Assembly (NCBI GenBank): GCA_002402585.1
Contig: DHGC01000107.1
Coordinates: 17,129 to 30,960 of the forward strand
Direction of reading: 5' to 3'
Length of the DNA: 13,832 nt
Source: Erysipelotrichaceae bacterium UBA4808
Lineage (GTDB): Bacteria > Bacillota_I > Bacilli_A > Erysipelotrichales > Erysipelotrichaceae
In this document: positions 6,609-13,658 of the stretch, one piece after another
How the letters are laid out: the number at the start of each line of letters is the position of its first letter
Numbering within the stretch: position 1 is the stretch's first letter
Translations under genes and position numbers: made by a program
The notes under the pieces: generated by a model
What the model saw: only the letters and a program-made list of their open reading frames with translations
The model's database searches: none
What the model was told of the DNA's origin: nothing

Positions 6609-7539
6609 TCTTTTAACACCTGAATTCTTGTTTACCGTCATTCGTGTCACCACACCAATCCTTTTGGCAGCGATGGCTGCGGTCATCTGTAATAAAGCGG
6701 GTGTCGTAAACATTGCACTTGAAGGGATCATGCTTACGTCTGCACTAACAGGTGTTTTAGTTAGTGGTTTCACCCAGAACATTTGGTTGGGTGCTTTAGG
6801 GGGTATTGCTGGGGGTGTCTTCATTGCCTTCTTGTTAGCGTACTTTGCTTTGTATTTAAAGACCGATATCATTCTCGGTGGGATTGCCTTGAATCTACTT
6901 ACCGTAGGGGGCACTGTCTTTGTAATGTTTGCCATTACGGGGGATAAGGGCGCAACCAATTCGGTTCGATCACTTCAATTCCCATCCGTCAATATTCCTT
7001 TCATTCAAGATATTCCAGTTGTTGGACAGATGTTGTCAGGCCATAATCTTTTGACCTATCTTGCCATCATGATGGTTTTCTTGGTGTATTTCTTGCTATA
7101 TAAAACAACCTTTGGTTTACGTTTACGTGCCGTTGGGGAAAACCCAGATGCGGCTTCTTCGGTTGGGATTGATGTCAAGCGTGTTCAACTCTATGCATTG
7201 TTATTAAGTGGTGTGATTGCGAGCTTTGGGGGCATGTACATGTCGATGGCTTATTTGAAAGTCTTTACGACAAACATGGTTGCGGGTCGTGGGTATATCG
7301 CACTTGCGGCGGCTGCAATGGGACAAGCCAATCCCGTCGGTACCAGCATTGCTTCTTTGCTCTTTGGTTTTATGGAGTCTTTAGGGTATCAACTCCAATC
7401 CCGTGGTATTCCTTCGCAGTTCATTAATATGGTTCCTTACATTTCGACCATCATCGGTTTAGTCCTTTATGCTCAATACCGTCAACGTCAAATTGCTAAG
7501 AAGAAGAACCAAAAGATTCAAGAAGAGGTAAAAGCATGA
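6601..7539 (+). CDS. Nucleoside ABC transporter permease 2 (BPD_transp_2 / RbsC-like)
   Basis: A 312-residue inner-membrane permease, partner of the preceding one. The family signatures are very clear: ICNKAGVVNIALEGIML (29-45), the coupling loop TTFGLRLRAVGENPDAAS (169-186), and AGRGYIALAAAAMGQANP (228-245) near the C-terminal membrane bundle. Hydrophobic segments lie at about 13-30, 38-56, 62-84, 90-111, 150-167, 198-218, 230-258 and 276-291, with a lysine-rich cytoplasmic tail. The ATG at 6601 is chosen because AAGGAGG (6585-6591) is 9 nt upstream; an in-frame TTG at 6580 precedes that site and is not credible. It overlaps the first permease gene by 8 nt (ATGATTAA) and the nucleoside hydrolase gene by 4 nt (ATGA). 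Confidence 0.92.
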   Translation: MINLLTPEFLFTVIRVTTPILLAAMAAVICNKAGVVNIALEGIMLTSALTGVLVSGFTQNIWLGALGGIAGGVFIAFLLAYFALYLKTDIILGGIALNLLTVGGTVFVMFAITGDKGATNSVRSLQFPSVNIPFIQDIPVVGQMLSGHNLLTYLAIMMVFLVYFLLYKTTFGLRLRAVGENPDAASSVGIDVKRVQLYALLLSGVIASFGGMYMSMAYLKVFTTNMVAGRGYIALAAAAMGQANPVGTSIASLLFGFMESLGYQLQSRGIPSQFINMVPYISTIIGLVLYAQYRQRQIAKKKNQKIQEEVKA

Positions 7540-8459
7540 TTCCAATCATCATGGATTGTGATCCTGGGCATGATGATGCGATTGCGCTGTTAATGGCTTT
7601 CGCATCGGATGCTTTTGACATCAAAGGTGTAACGATTACGGGGGGGAACCAAACCCTTGTCAAAACACTGAACAATGCACGTAAAGTACTTAGTTTTGCA
7701 GGTAAGACAGCACGGATTGCGGCTGGATCCGATAAACCGATGCTTCGTGAGCTAGAGGTCGCACCTCAAGTTCATGGTGAAACGGGCTTAGATGGTCCTG
7801 TTCTACCGGAATCTGATCTTCCGGTTGAACCCATGCATGCGATCGCGTTGATGAAAGAGATCTGTGATCAAAGCCCAGAGCCTGTCACCTTGATTGCGAC
7901 GGGGCCTTTGACCAATGTTGGGACGTTCTTAACCATTTACCCAGAGTGTAAGGCAAACATCAAACAAATCGCCATTATGGGTGGATCCATGGTGGGTGGT
8001 AATTGGACATCCAGTGCCGAATTCAATATCTTGGTTGATCCTGAAGCTGCGGACATTGTTTTCAGTTCAGGTATCCCCATCATCATGGCGGGCTTGGATG
8101 TGACGCATAAAGCTTTGATTTATGAAGAAGATGTGGAACGTATTCGTGCAATTGGTAAAAAAGTTTCAACCATGGTTGCGGAACTTTTGGATTTCTTTAT
8201 GAAATTCCATAAGTCCATGGGTTATCATGGTGCTCCATTACACGATGCCTGTGCCGTTGCTTATTTATTAAAACCCGAAATCTTTATTGGACATGATTAC
8301 TATGTCGAGATCGAGACGAAGGGTGAATTCACAACGGGAAGTACGGTTGTGGATCAATTCAATCGCACTAAAAAGAAAGCAAACACCAAAGTTCTCTTAG
8401 ACTTGGATCGCCAAGCCTTTGTGGATCTCTTGGTTGACTTGGTGAATCAATATGCTTAA
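7536..8459 (+). CDS. Ribonucleoside hydrolase 1 (inosine-uridine preferring hydrolase family)
   Basis: A 307-residue calcium-dependent nucleoside N-ribohydrolase: nucleoside plus water gives free base plus ribose in the cytoplasm. The defining motif MDCDPGHDDA is at 6-15 with calcium-site aspartates Asp9 and Asp14. Other family residues are VHGETGLDGP (79-88), the ligand loop ATGPLTN (121-127), AEFNILVDPEA (161-171) with Asn164, and PLHDACAV (234-241) with catalytic-type His236 and metal-ligand Asp237. Length is typical. The ATG overlaps the permease stop by 4 nt, with GAAGAGG (7522-7528) 7 nt upstream. The next gene is a diverged paralogue. Both lie directly behind the importer, so imported nucleosides are split at once. 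Base preference (purine or pyrimidine) is not decided by the motifs seen. Confidence 0.94.
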   Translation: MIPIIMDCDPGHDDAIALLMAFASDAFDIKGVTITGGNQTLVKTLNNARKVLSFAGKTARIAAGSDKPMLRELEVAPQVHGETGLDGPVLPESDLPVEPMHAIALMKEICDQSPEPVTLIATGPLTNVGTFLTIYPECKANIKQIAIMGGSMVGGNWTSSAEFNILVDPEAADIVFSSGIPIIMAGLDVTHKALIYEEDVERIRAIGKKVSTMVAELLDFFMKFHKSMGYHGAPLHDACAVAYLLKPEIFIGHDYYVEIETKGEFTTGSTVVDQFNRTKKKANTKVLLDLDRQAFVDLLVDLVNQYA

Positions 8460-9381
8460 AACACCGATCATTCTGGATTGTGATCCAGGTTTGGATGATG
8501 CGATTGCGATTTTCATCGCACTTGCAAGTTCGGAATTTGATGTCAAAGGACTTGTGACGGTTGCTGGTAATCAGACGCTCGATAAGGTCACACGCAATGC
8601 ACTTCAATTAGTGGAAGTCATTGGAAGTGATGTGCCAGTTGTCAAAGGTGCAGCACTCCCCCTTGTTCGTGAACAAGTCACAGCAGGCTATGTCCATGGT
8701 GAAAGTGGATTGAAAACCTTGGTTTTGCCTGAACCGAAGAGAGCATCACAAAACAATGCGATTCAGTTTATCTATGACACGGCTGTTAAGCTAAAAGGTG
8801 AATTGGTTATTGTGGCGGTGGGTCCATTGACCAATATCGCCCATGCCATCTTGATTCATCCAGATCTCAAGGAACATGTAAAGAAGATCGTCATCATGGG
8901 GGGTGGCCATCATAATGGAAACATCACTCCAGCTGCGGAGTTTAATATCTTTGCGGATCCTGAAGCAGCGAAAGTTGTCTTTGAATCGGGCATTGACTTA
9001 GTTATGGTTGGCTTGGATGTGACAATGGCAGACGGATTGAGTAAAGATGAAGTTCTATCCCTATTTACCAAACACAATGATAAAACAAAGATCATTGAAC
9101 ACATTCTCTTGGATATGGTTAACAGTGAAGGACCTGGATACAAGCCTTGGGCTTACATTCACGATGCCATGGCATTGATGGTACTTTTGTATGATGATTT
9201 GCTTAGTGGACGGATGTGTCATGTGGATATCGAAACCAAAGGGGATCGTACCTATGGCAAGACGGTCGTCGATTATTACGATACCCATAAATTACCTAAG
9301 AATGCCTTTGTGACCTTTGAAGTCAATCGTGAACGATTCCATCAAGCAATCCAAGAACGGTTGCGCGTCTATGAACAATAA
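8452..9381 (+). CDS. Ribonucleoside hydrolase 2, diverged paralogue
   Basis: A 309-residue second member of the inosine-uridine hydrolase family. It keeps ILDCDPGLDDA (7-17) with Asp11 and Asp16, YVHGESG (80-86), AAEFNIFADPEA (161-172) and YIHDAMAL (235-242) with His237-Asp238. It differs from its neighbour in the loop VAVGPLTN (121-128), where Val123 replaces the usual Thr; that residue binds calcium through its main chain, so activity can be retained. The C-terminal region around the substrate-side helix (NSEGPGYKPWAYIHDA) also differs, which suggests another base preference. It overlaps the first hydrolase gene by 8 nt (ATGCTTAA), with GGTGA (8441-8445) as a modest ribosome binding site. 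The pair probably arose by duplication and specialisation rather than as simple redundancy. Confidence 0.92.
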   Translation: MLKTPIILDCDPGLDDAIAIFIALASSEFDVKGLVTVAGNQTLDKVTRNALQLVEVIGSDVPVVKGAALPLVREQVTAGYVHGESGLKTLVLPEPKRASQNNAIQFIYDTAVKLKGELVIVAVGPLTNIAHAILIHPDLKEHVKKIVIMGGGHHNGNITPAAEFNIFADPEAAKVVFESGIDLVMVGLDVTMADGLSKDEVLSLFTKHNDKTKIIEHILLDMVNSEGPGYKPWAYIHDAMALMVLLYDDLLSGRMCHVDIETKGDRTYGKTVVDYYDTHKLPKNAFVTFEVNRERFHQAIQERLRVYEQ

Positions 9382-10648
9382 TAAAATTACATTTAACCAC
9401 TGTACACTTTTGGATGAAGTAGGAATACTTCATCCAAATCAATCCATCGTGATTGAAAACGGCATTCTCACGCGCATCACAAGCGATAAACTTGAGGGTT
9501 TCGACTGCAGTGGTTTAATTGTAAGCCCAGGCTTTGTGAATCTACATACACATGCGGCTATGAACATTTTCAAAGGCATTGCGGAAGATGTAAGCATTGA
9601 CGCTTGGTTCAATGAAGAAATATGGCCATATGAAAGCAAGATGGAAGAGCGTGATGTGTATCTGGGTACGCGTTTAGCAATGGCAGAGATGTTAAACAAT
9701 GGGGTTACTGCGTATGCGGACCATTACTTCTCACCGAAAGCCATCCTCCGTGCGGCAGAAGAGATGCGTATCAAGACCGATTTGGCGATCACCTTGTTTG
9801 GCTTTGCGCCAAACTATAAAGATGAATTAAATGATTCGATTGATTTGATCAAAACTAACAACAAGTCTTCCATTCATCTCCGTCTGGGTCCACATTCTCC
9901 GTATACCTGCAGTCCTGAAACACTCAAGGAAATTGCGACACATGCCAAAGCATTAGGCTGTGGTCTACACATCCATGTCTCTGAAACACAGAGCCAAGTG
10001 GATGAAAGCATTCAGAACTATGGTAAGAAACCCCTTGAGATCGTTCATGAGAGTGGCTGTTTGGATGTGCCATGTATTATTGGCCATGGTTTATACATCA
10101 CACCCGAAGAGTATCCGCTCTTACAAGAAGATTCCATCATTTCCCTAAGTCCAAAAACCTATCTCAAGTTGGCCATGGGCTTGGGATACATGCCTGACTT
10201 GATCGATGATACCCATTATGCGATCGGTACGGATGGGGCCGCCTCAAGCAATACCCTGAATCCGCTTGAACAAGTCCGCTTACTCGGTTTACTACTCAAG
10301 GATGTGCATAAGGATGCACGTCAAGCCAAGTTGGAACAACTCTGGAGATTATTGATGAAAGGACATGAAGCGCTGCCTTTCAACAGTGGAAAACTTAAGG
10401 AAGGTTACAGTGCGGATCTGATCTTCTGGGATCTGAATAAAGTAAATACCATGCCTGTATACAATCCACTTGCGAGTATCATTTACAGTGCAAATGAAAC
10501 CAATATCAAAGATGTGATGATTAGTGGAGCGTGGGTGAAGAAGGACCAACGTCTGATCTTAGATGAAACACTTCTCATTCAAGAAGTGAATGCACAAGTC
10601 CAAGACTTACTTGAACGCGGTAAAGGAAAGGCAAAGGTACATTTCTAA
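9371..10648 (+). CDS. Amidohydrolase-superfamily deaminase (MTA/SAH deaminase / chlorohydrolase type)
   Basis: A 425-residue cytoplasmic metal-dependent enzyme of the TrzA/MtaD/guanine deaminase group, which removes an amino group from purine nucleosides or bases. Metal and catalytic residues can be seen: His59 and His61 in NLHTHA (57-62), GPHSPYTC (173-180), His202 in HIHVSET with Glu205, His239 in IGHGLY, and Asp288 in GTDGAAS. The GPHSPYTC and AEDVSIDAWF (71-80) segments resemble S-adenosylhomocysteine/methylthioadenosine deaminases more than guanine deaminases. The strand that usually reads HNPxSNxKL reads SPKTYLKLAMG (260-270), so the substrate pocket may differ. ATG 9371 is chosen for homology at the N-terminus; it overlaps the hydrolase gene by 11 nt and has only a weak ribosome binding site, so coupling is likely. 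Substrates could include adenosine, MTA, SAH or a modified purine. Confidence 0.85.
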   Translation: MNNNKITFNHCTLLDEVGILHPNQSIVIENGILTRITSDKLEGFDCSGLIVSPGFVNLHTHAAMNIFKGIAEDVSIDAWFNEEIWPYESKMEERDVYLGTRLAMAEMLNNGVTAYADHYFSPKAILRAAEEMRIKTDLAITLFGFAPNYKDELNDSIDLIKTNNKSSIHLRLGPHSPYTCSPETLKEIATHAKALGCGLHIHVSETQSQVDESIQNYGKKPLEIVHESGCLDVPCIIGHGLYITPEEYPLLQEDSIISLSPKTYLKLAMGLGYMPDLIDDTHYAIGTDGAASSNTLNPLEQVRLLGLLLKDVHKDARQAKLEQLWRLLMKGHEALPFNSGKLKEGYSADLIFWDLNKVNTMPVYNPLASIIYSANETNIKDVMISGAWVKKDQRLILDETLLIQEVNAQVQDLLERGKGKAKVHF

Positions 10649-12018
10649 TGAAAGCATGGGAAATTGAACGACATAAAATGGATACAGCGATTCCGCGTAT
10701 TCTTAGTGAGGATGAACAGACTTGGGATTTTGCACAAGTCTTAGAAAAGAATACAGATGACTATCTCAAACTGATGTGGGAAAGTCATGTGCCGGGTTCA
10801 TATGCACCGGAGTCTTTGATGGTTGCGGCTGTTCAGTCCTTAGAAAATAAAGGATGTTTTGTCGAGGACGGGGATCGTTTGATTCAAGAAGGCTTAAAAG
10901 CACTTCAAGCGAATGACATGCTTAAACTCAATGAAGTGAGTGGGCTTTTATGGCGTAGCATCCATCATGCCAAGGTCAATCAAGCTTCTTTCTACTGGCG
11001 GTATATGTCCTATCATGATTATCAGCATTGTTGCTCAAAAGTACAATACATGCCTAAAGTAGAAGTGGCTAAAGATGATGTCTTACTCGATAAGATTTAT
11101 GCGGCTTGGTTGGCACAAATCATTGGGGGTGCCATTGGGACAGCGATCGAAGGCTATACAACGAAGAACATTAAAGCAACGTTTGGCGATGTGTATGACT
11201 ACGTTCGTAAACCGAATACCTATAATGATGATATCACCTTTGAATTAGCTTTCTTAAAAGCATTTCAAGAAAAGGGAAGATCACTCAAAAGTGAAGACAT
11301 TGCTTTGAAATGGTTGGCCTATATCCCCATGGCATGGTCTGCGGAAGACATCGCACTCAGAAATTTACGACAAGGCATTTTCCCACCAGAGAGTGGTCGC
11401 TTCAATAATCCTTATAGCGATTGGATCGGGGCGCAAATGCGTGGCGCGATTTGCGGTATGTTGGCACCGGGTGATGCACGTGAAGCAGCGCGCCTAGCAT
11501 GGCTTGATGCTCAAATATCGCATGATAATAATGGCATCTTGGGAGAAGTCTTCAATGCGGTGCTTGTGGCATTGAGTTTTGTGGTCAATGATACAAAGAC
11601 TTTGGTTACGGAGTCTTTGACGAGCATTCCAAAGGACAGTGAGTATTATTATTTCGCCAATACGGCTTTGATTCAATGCCAAACCCATGATACATGGGAA
11701 GAGGCTTGGTCGGTCTGTGAGACAGTCTTCAAAGAATACAATTGGATTCATGCATACCCAAATATCATGGCTGAAATTGTAGCGCTTTGGTATGGTAAAA
11801 ATGATTTTACAGAGACCTTACATATCATTGCCATGTGTGGTCAAGATGTAGACTGCAATGCGGCACAAATATTAGCAGCGCTTGGCGCAATGCATGGGTC
11901 TAAGAAGATTCCAACGAAGTTTAAGAAACCAATCAAGGATCGTTTGGATACTTATTTAAGAGTGGATAAGAAGTTGAGCATTAAACAACTCGCAAAGGAT
12001 ACCTTTGCTTGTCTATAG
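10648..12018 (+). CDS. ADP-ribosylglycohydrolase (ARH/DraG) family protein with N-terminal extension
   Basis: A 456-residue protein whose C-terminal about 310 residues have the all-helical ARH fold. Landmarks are GGAIGTAIEG (160-169) at the place of the usual GDALG segment, YNDDITFELAF (192-202) at the place of the TDDT metal motif, and GQDVDCNAAQILAALGAMHG (398-417) at the place of the GxDTDT metal motif. Asp194, Asp195, Asp400 and Asp402 are kept, while two metal-site threonines are Asn193 and Cys403, so a dinuclear metal site is still plausible. Residues 1-140 are a helical extension rich in aromatic residues and His (for example WRSIHHAKVNQASFYWRYM), for which I recognise no domain. Start and stop are fused as TAATG with the deaminase gene. 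In this operon it more likely cleaves an N-glycosidic bond of a small molecule than one on protein, but this is inference. Confidence 0.82.
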   Translation: MKAWEIERHKMDTAIPRILSEDEQTWDFAQVLEKNTDDYLKLMWESHVPGSYAPESLMVAAVQSLENKGCFVEDGDRLIQEGLKALQANDMLKLNEVSGLLWRSIHHAKVNQASFYWRYMSYHDYQHCCSKVQYMPKVEVAKDDVLLDKIYAAWLAQIIGGAIGTAIEGYTTKNIKATFGDVYDYVRKPNTYNDDITFELAFLKAFQEKGRSLKSEDIALKWLAYIPMAWSAEDIALRNLRQGIFPPESGRFNNPYSDWIGAQMRGAICGMLAPGDAREAARLAWLDAQISHDNNGILGEVFNAVLVALSFVVNDTKTLVTESLTSIPKDSEYYYFANTALIQCQTHDTWEEAWSVCETVFKEYNWIHAYPNIMAEIVALWYGKNDFTETLHIIAMCGQDVDCNAAQILAALGAMHGSKKIPTKFKKPIKDRLDTYLRVDKKLSIKQLAKDTFACL

Positions 12019-12032
12019 GAGGAAGAAATATG
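12017..12032 (+). promoter_or_regulatory. Strong ribosome binding site fixing the ribokinase start
   Basis: AGGAGGAAGAAATATG places AGGAGG 7 nt before the ATG at 12030, which decides against the in-frame TTG at 12009. The same 16 bases recur at 13769-13784 in the putative anti-sigma gene. Confidence 0.8.
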
Positions 12033-12932
12033 GGTAAGATTGTAGTCGTAGGAAGCATCAATATGGATTACACTGCGATGTTGGCGGAGTTACCGCATCC
12101 TGGCGAAACCTTATTGGCTAAAAATTTTAAAATGTCTGGTGGAGGTAAAGGTGCCAACCAAGCAATGGCTGCAGCCATCTTCAGTGATCAAGTCACCATG
12201 ATTGGGATGTTGGGCAATGATCCAGCAGGTCATGCCTTGTATAAGAAAATGCAATCAAAGGGCATCGATGTCTCATGTATTGAGTTTACCGAAACACCAA
12301 CCGGGAATGCATTAATCAATGTGGCAGAACAAGGCAAGAACACCATCGTTGTCTTTCCAGGCGCGAATCATCAATTGACAGCTGCGCATGTCGCAAAATA
12401 CAAAGATGTGATTGAAGCAGCGGACATGGTTATGATGCAGTTGGAAATTCCGATGGAAACCGTACGTTTTGTGACGGACATGGCGTATGCGGCAAATGTG
12501 CCTGTGTTCTTGAATCCAGCGCCTGCGCAAGCTTTGGATGCGGATTTATTATCGAAAGTCACTTACATCACGCCTAATGAAACAGAACTCTTACGCATCA
12601 CGCAATCCTTTGATTCAACACGTGGCGCTGTAAGTCTTATGAATCTGGGTGTCAAGAATGTCATCATCACCTTGGGATCCAACGGGTGTTATATGAAGAA
12701 CGCAAGTGAAGAAGGACGCATCGGAACATTCAAAGTGAATGCGATTGACACAACGGCTGCTGGAGATTCCTTCAGTGGTGCCTTGGCAGCTCAATTGGCA
12801 AATGGTGTTCCCCTTAAAGAGGCTTTGGTATTTGCCAATGCGACGGGGGCATTGACTACAACCAAGATTGGTGCTCAAGAAGCACTCCCTACAAAAGAAG
12901 AAGTTATCGAGTTAATGAAACAAGGTCAATAG
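12030..12932 (+). CDS. rbsK: Ribokinase (PfkB family)
   Basis: A 300-residue cytoplasmic kinase: ribose plus ATP gives ribose 5-phosphate. Residues 4-14 (IVVVGSINMDY) are the opening strand. GGGKGANQA (37-45) is the sugar-binding signature, NPAPA (162-166) and TPNETE (181-186) are ribokinase motifs, and DTTAAGDSF (240-248) holds the anion hole and catalytic base Asp246. TTTKIGAQEALPT (276-288) is the ribokinase C-terminal potassium/nucleotide-site signature. Length is normal. It starts 11 nt after the ARH-like gene and has the best ribosome binding site of the distal operon. It closes the pathway by using the ribose released by the two nucleoside hydrolases. A relaxed specificity (deoxyribose or other pentoses) cannot be excluded, but the motifs match ribokinases rather than fructokinases. 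Confidence 0.92.
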   Translation: MGKIVVVGSINMDYTAMLAELPHPGETLLAKNFKMSGGGKGANQAMAAAIFSDQVTMIGMLGNDPAGHALYKKMQSKGIDVSCIEFTETPTGNALINVAEQGKNTIVVFPGANHQLTAAHVAKYKDVIEAADMVMMQLEIPMETVRFVTDMAYAANVPVFLNPAPAQALDADLLSKVTYITPNETELLRITQSFDSTRGAVSLMNLGVKNVIITLGSNGCYMKNASEEGRIGTFKVNAIDTTAAGDSFSGALAAQLANGVPLKEALVFANATGALTTTKIGAQEALPTKEEVIELMKQGQ

Positions 12933-12936
12933 CACC

Positions 12937-13017
12937 ATGGAACGTGTGTCAGGCTTAATCTTTGGTGGTTTAATGCTCGGGACATTGGTTGTGTTTATGT
13001 TGATTGTACTGATTTAA
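12937..13017 (+). CDS. 26-residue single-pass membrane peptide
   Basis: This short open frame begins 4 nt after the ribokinase stop and ends 14 nt before the operon terminator stem. The product MERVSGLIFGGLMLGTLVVF followed by six more hydrophobic residues is a single transmembrane helix with two GxxxG packing motifs (Gly6-Gly10 and Gly11-Gly15). A weak ribosome binding site, AAGG (12922-12925), lies 11 nt upstream, and re-initiation after the ribokinase stop is also possible. Its place in the operon suggests a small partner of the nucleoside permeases, like KdpF or CydX for their complexes, but no family is recognised. Being short and hydrophobic it could also be a chance frame; the tight spacing and ordered composition favour a real gene. 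Confidence 0.5.
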   Translation: MERVSGLIFGGLMLGTLVVFMLIVLI

Positions 13018-13031
13018 AAACGAAGATAGAC

Positions 13032-13059
13032 AAAAGGCAGAAAAATCTGTCTTTTTTTT
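13032..13059 (+). terminator. Intrinsic terminator of the nucleoside operon
   Basis: The arms AAAAGGCAGA (13032-13041) and TCTGTCTTTT (13046-13055) form a 10-bp stem with one G-U pair and an AAAA loop, followed by further T residues to 13059 (eight T in a row at 13052-13059). Confidence 0.85.
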
Positions 13060-13084
13060 CGTCCATTTTATTGTGAGAGCACTC

Positions 13085-13090
13085 TATAAT
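13085..13090 (+). promoter_or_regulatory. Possible -10 box before the sigma factor gene
   Basis: TATAAT is a perfect -10 hexamer, but no -35 box is seen at 16-18 bp, and a start about 7 bp downstream would leave only about five bases before the ATG at 13102. Either the message is nearly leaderless or the true promoter is different. An autoregulated ECF-type promoter was looked for and not found. Confidence 0.3.
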
Positions 13091-13101
13091 GAAAAGAGAC
13101 G

Positions 13102-13602
13102 ATGAACAAACACAGCGACTTTGAAACCATTTACCGTGCGACATTCAACACATTGAGTAAACATGTGTATTTTAAGGTTGCAAAAATGAGCGATGCGGAA
13201 GATATCGTACAAGAAGTGTATTTGGATTACTACCGCTATATCCAGGCTCAAGATAAAGCGATTGAAAATGTTCAGGCGTATCTGATTCAAATCGCAAATA
13301 ATAAGTTGAGTCACTATTATAAGGATAAAGCAAGTTTTGTGTCGATTGAAGATGATGGACACATCGTTGATCAAACTGAAGATCCGCTCCAATTGGAACA
13401 CAATGTCTTAGATAAAGCAACACTTGATCAGATCTTTACAGAAATAATGAACTTAGATGAGACGGATCAGCACATCATGTTGGGTTATTATCGCTTTGGA
13501 CTGAATTATCGGGAGTTGTCTGAGAAACTGGACATGCCGGAAAGCACAATCAAAAGTAGAGCTGCTAAGATAATTGAACAATTAAGAGAAAAATTTAAAT
13601 AA
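13102..13602 (+). CDS. ECF-type RNA polymerase sigma factor
   Basis: A 166-residue alternative sigma factor that directs RNA polymerase to a special promoter set. Region 2 spans about residues 5-75, with SDAEDIVQEVYLDYYRYI (30-47) as the core-binding helix and VQAYLIQIANNKLSHYYKDK (57-76) as the -10-recognition part. A short acidic linker (SIEDDGHIVDQTEDP) follows, then region 4 from about 110 to 166, with the helix-turn-helix NYRELSEKLDMPESTIKSRAAKIIEQL (135-161). Length and two-domain layout are typical. The ribosome binding site is weak (AAAGAG). A membrane protein gene follows 56 nt later, the usual sigma/anti-sigma pairing. The regulon and the stimulus are unknown, and no link to the nucleoside operon is visible beyond position. 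Confidence 0.88.
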   Translation: MNKHSDFETIYRATFNTLSKHVYFKVAKMSDAEDIVQEVYLDYYRYIQAQDKAIENVQAYLIQIANNKLSHYYKDKASFVSIEDDGHIVDQTEDPLQLEHNVLDKATLDQIFTEIMNLDETDQHIMLGYYRFGLNYRELSEKLDMPESTIKSRAAKIIEQLREKFK

Positions 13603-13658
13603 GTTTTCGTCGAATTAGTTAGGATCGTACTCGTAGAGGGTGAAAGGACGGTTAAGCA

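Noticed and set aside
6324..6959. 211-codon open frame on the minus strand across the permease junction
   Set aside because: It is antisense to two clearly conserved permeases, has no ribosome binding site and no recognisable domain; it is a composition shadow.
13603..13658. Terminator or separate promoter between the sigma factor and the membrane protein genes
   Set aside because: No stable stem with a T-run and no paired -35/-10 boxes are seen; the genes are probably co-transcribed.
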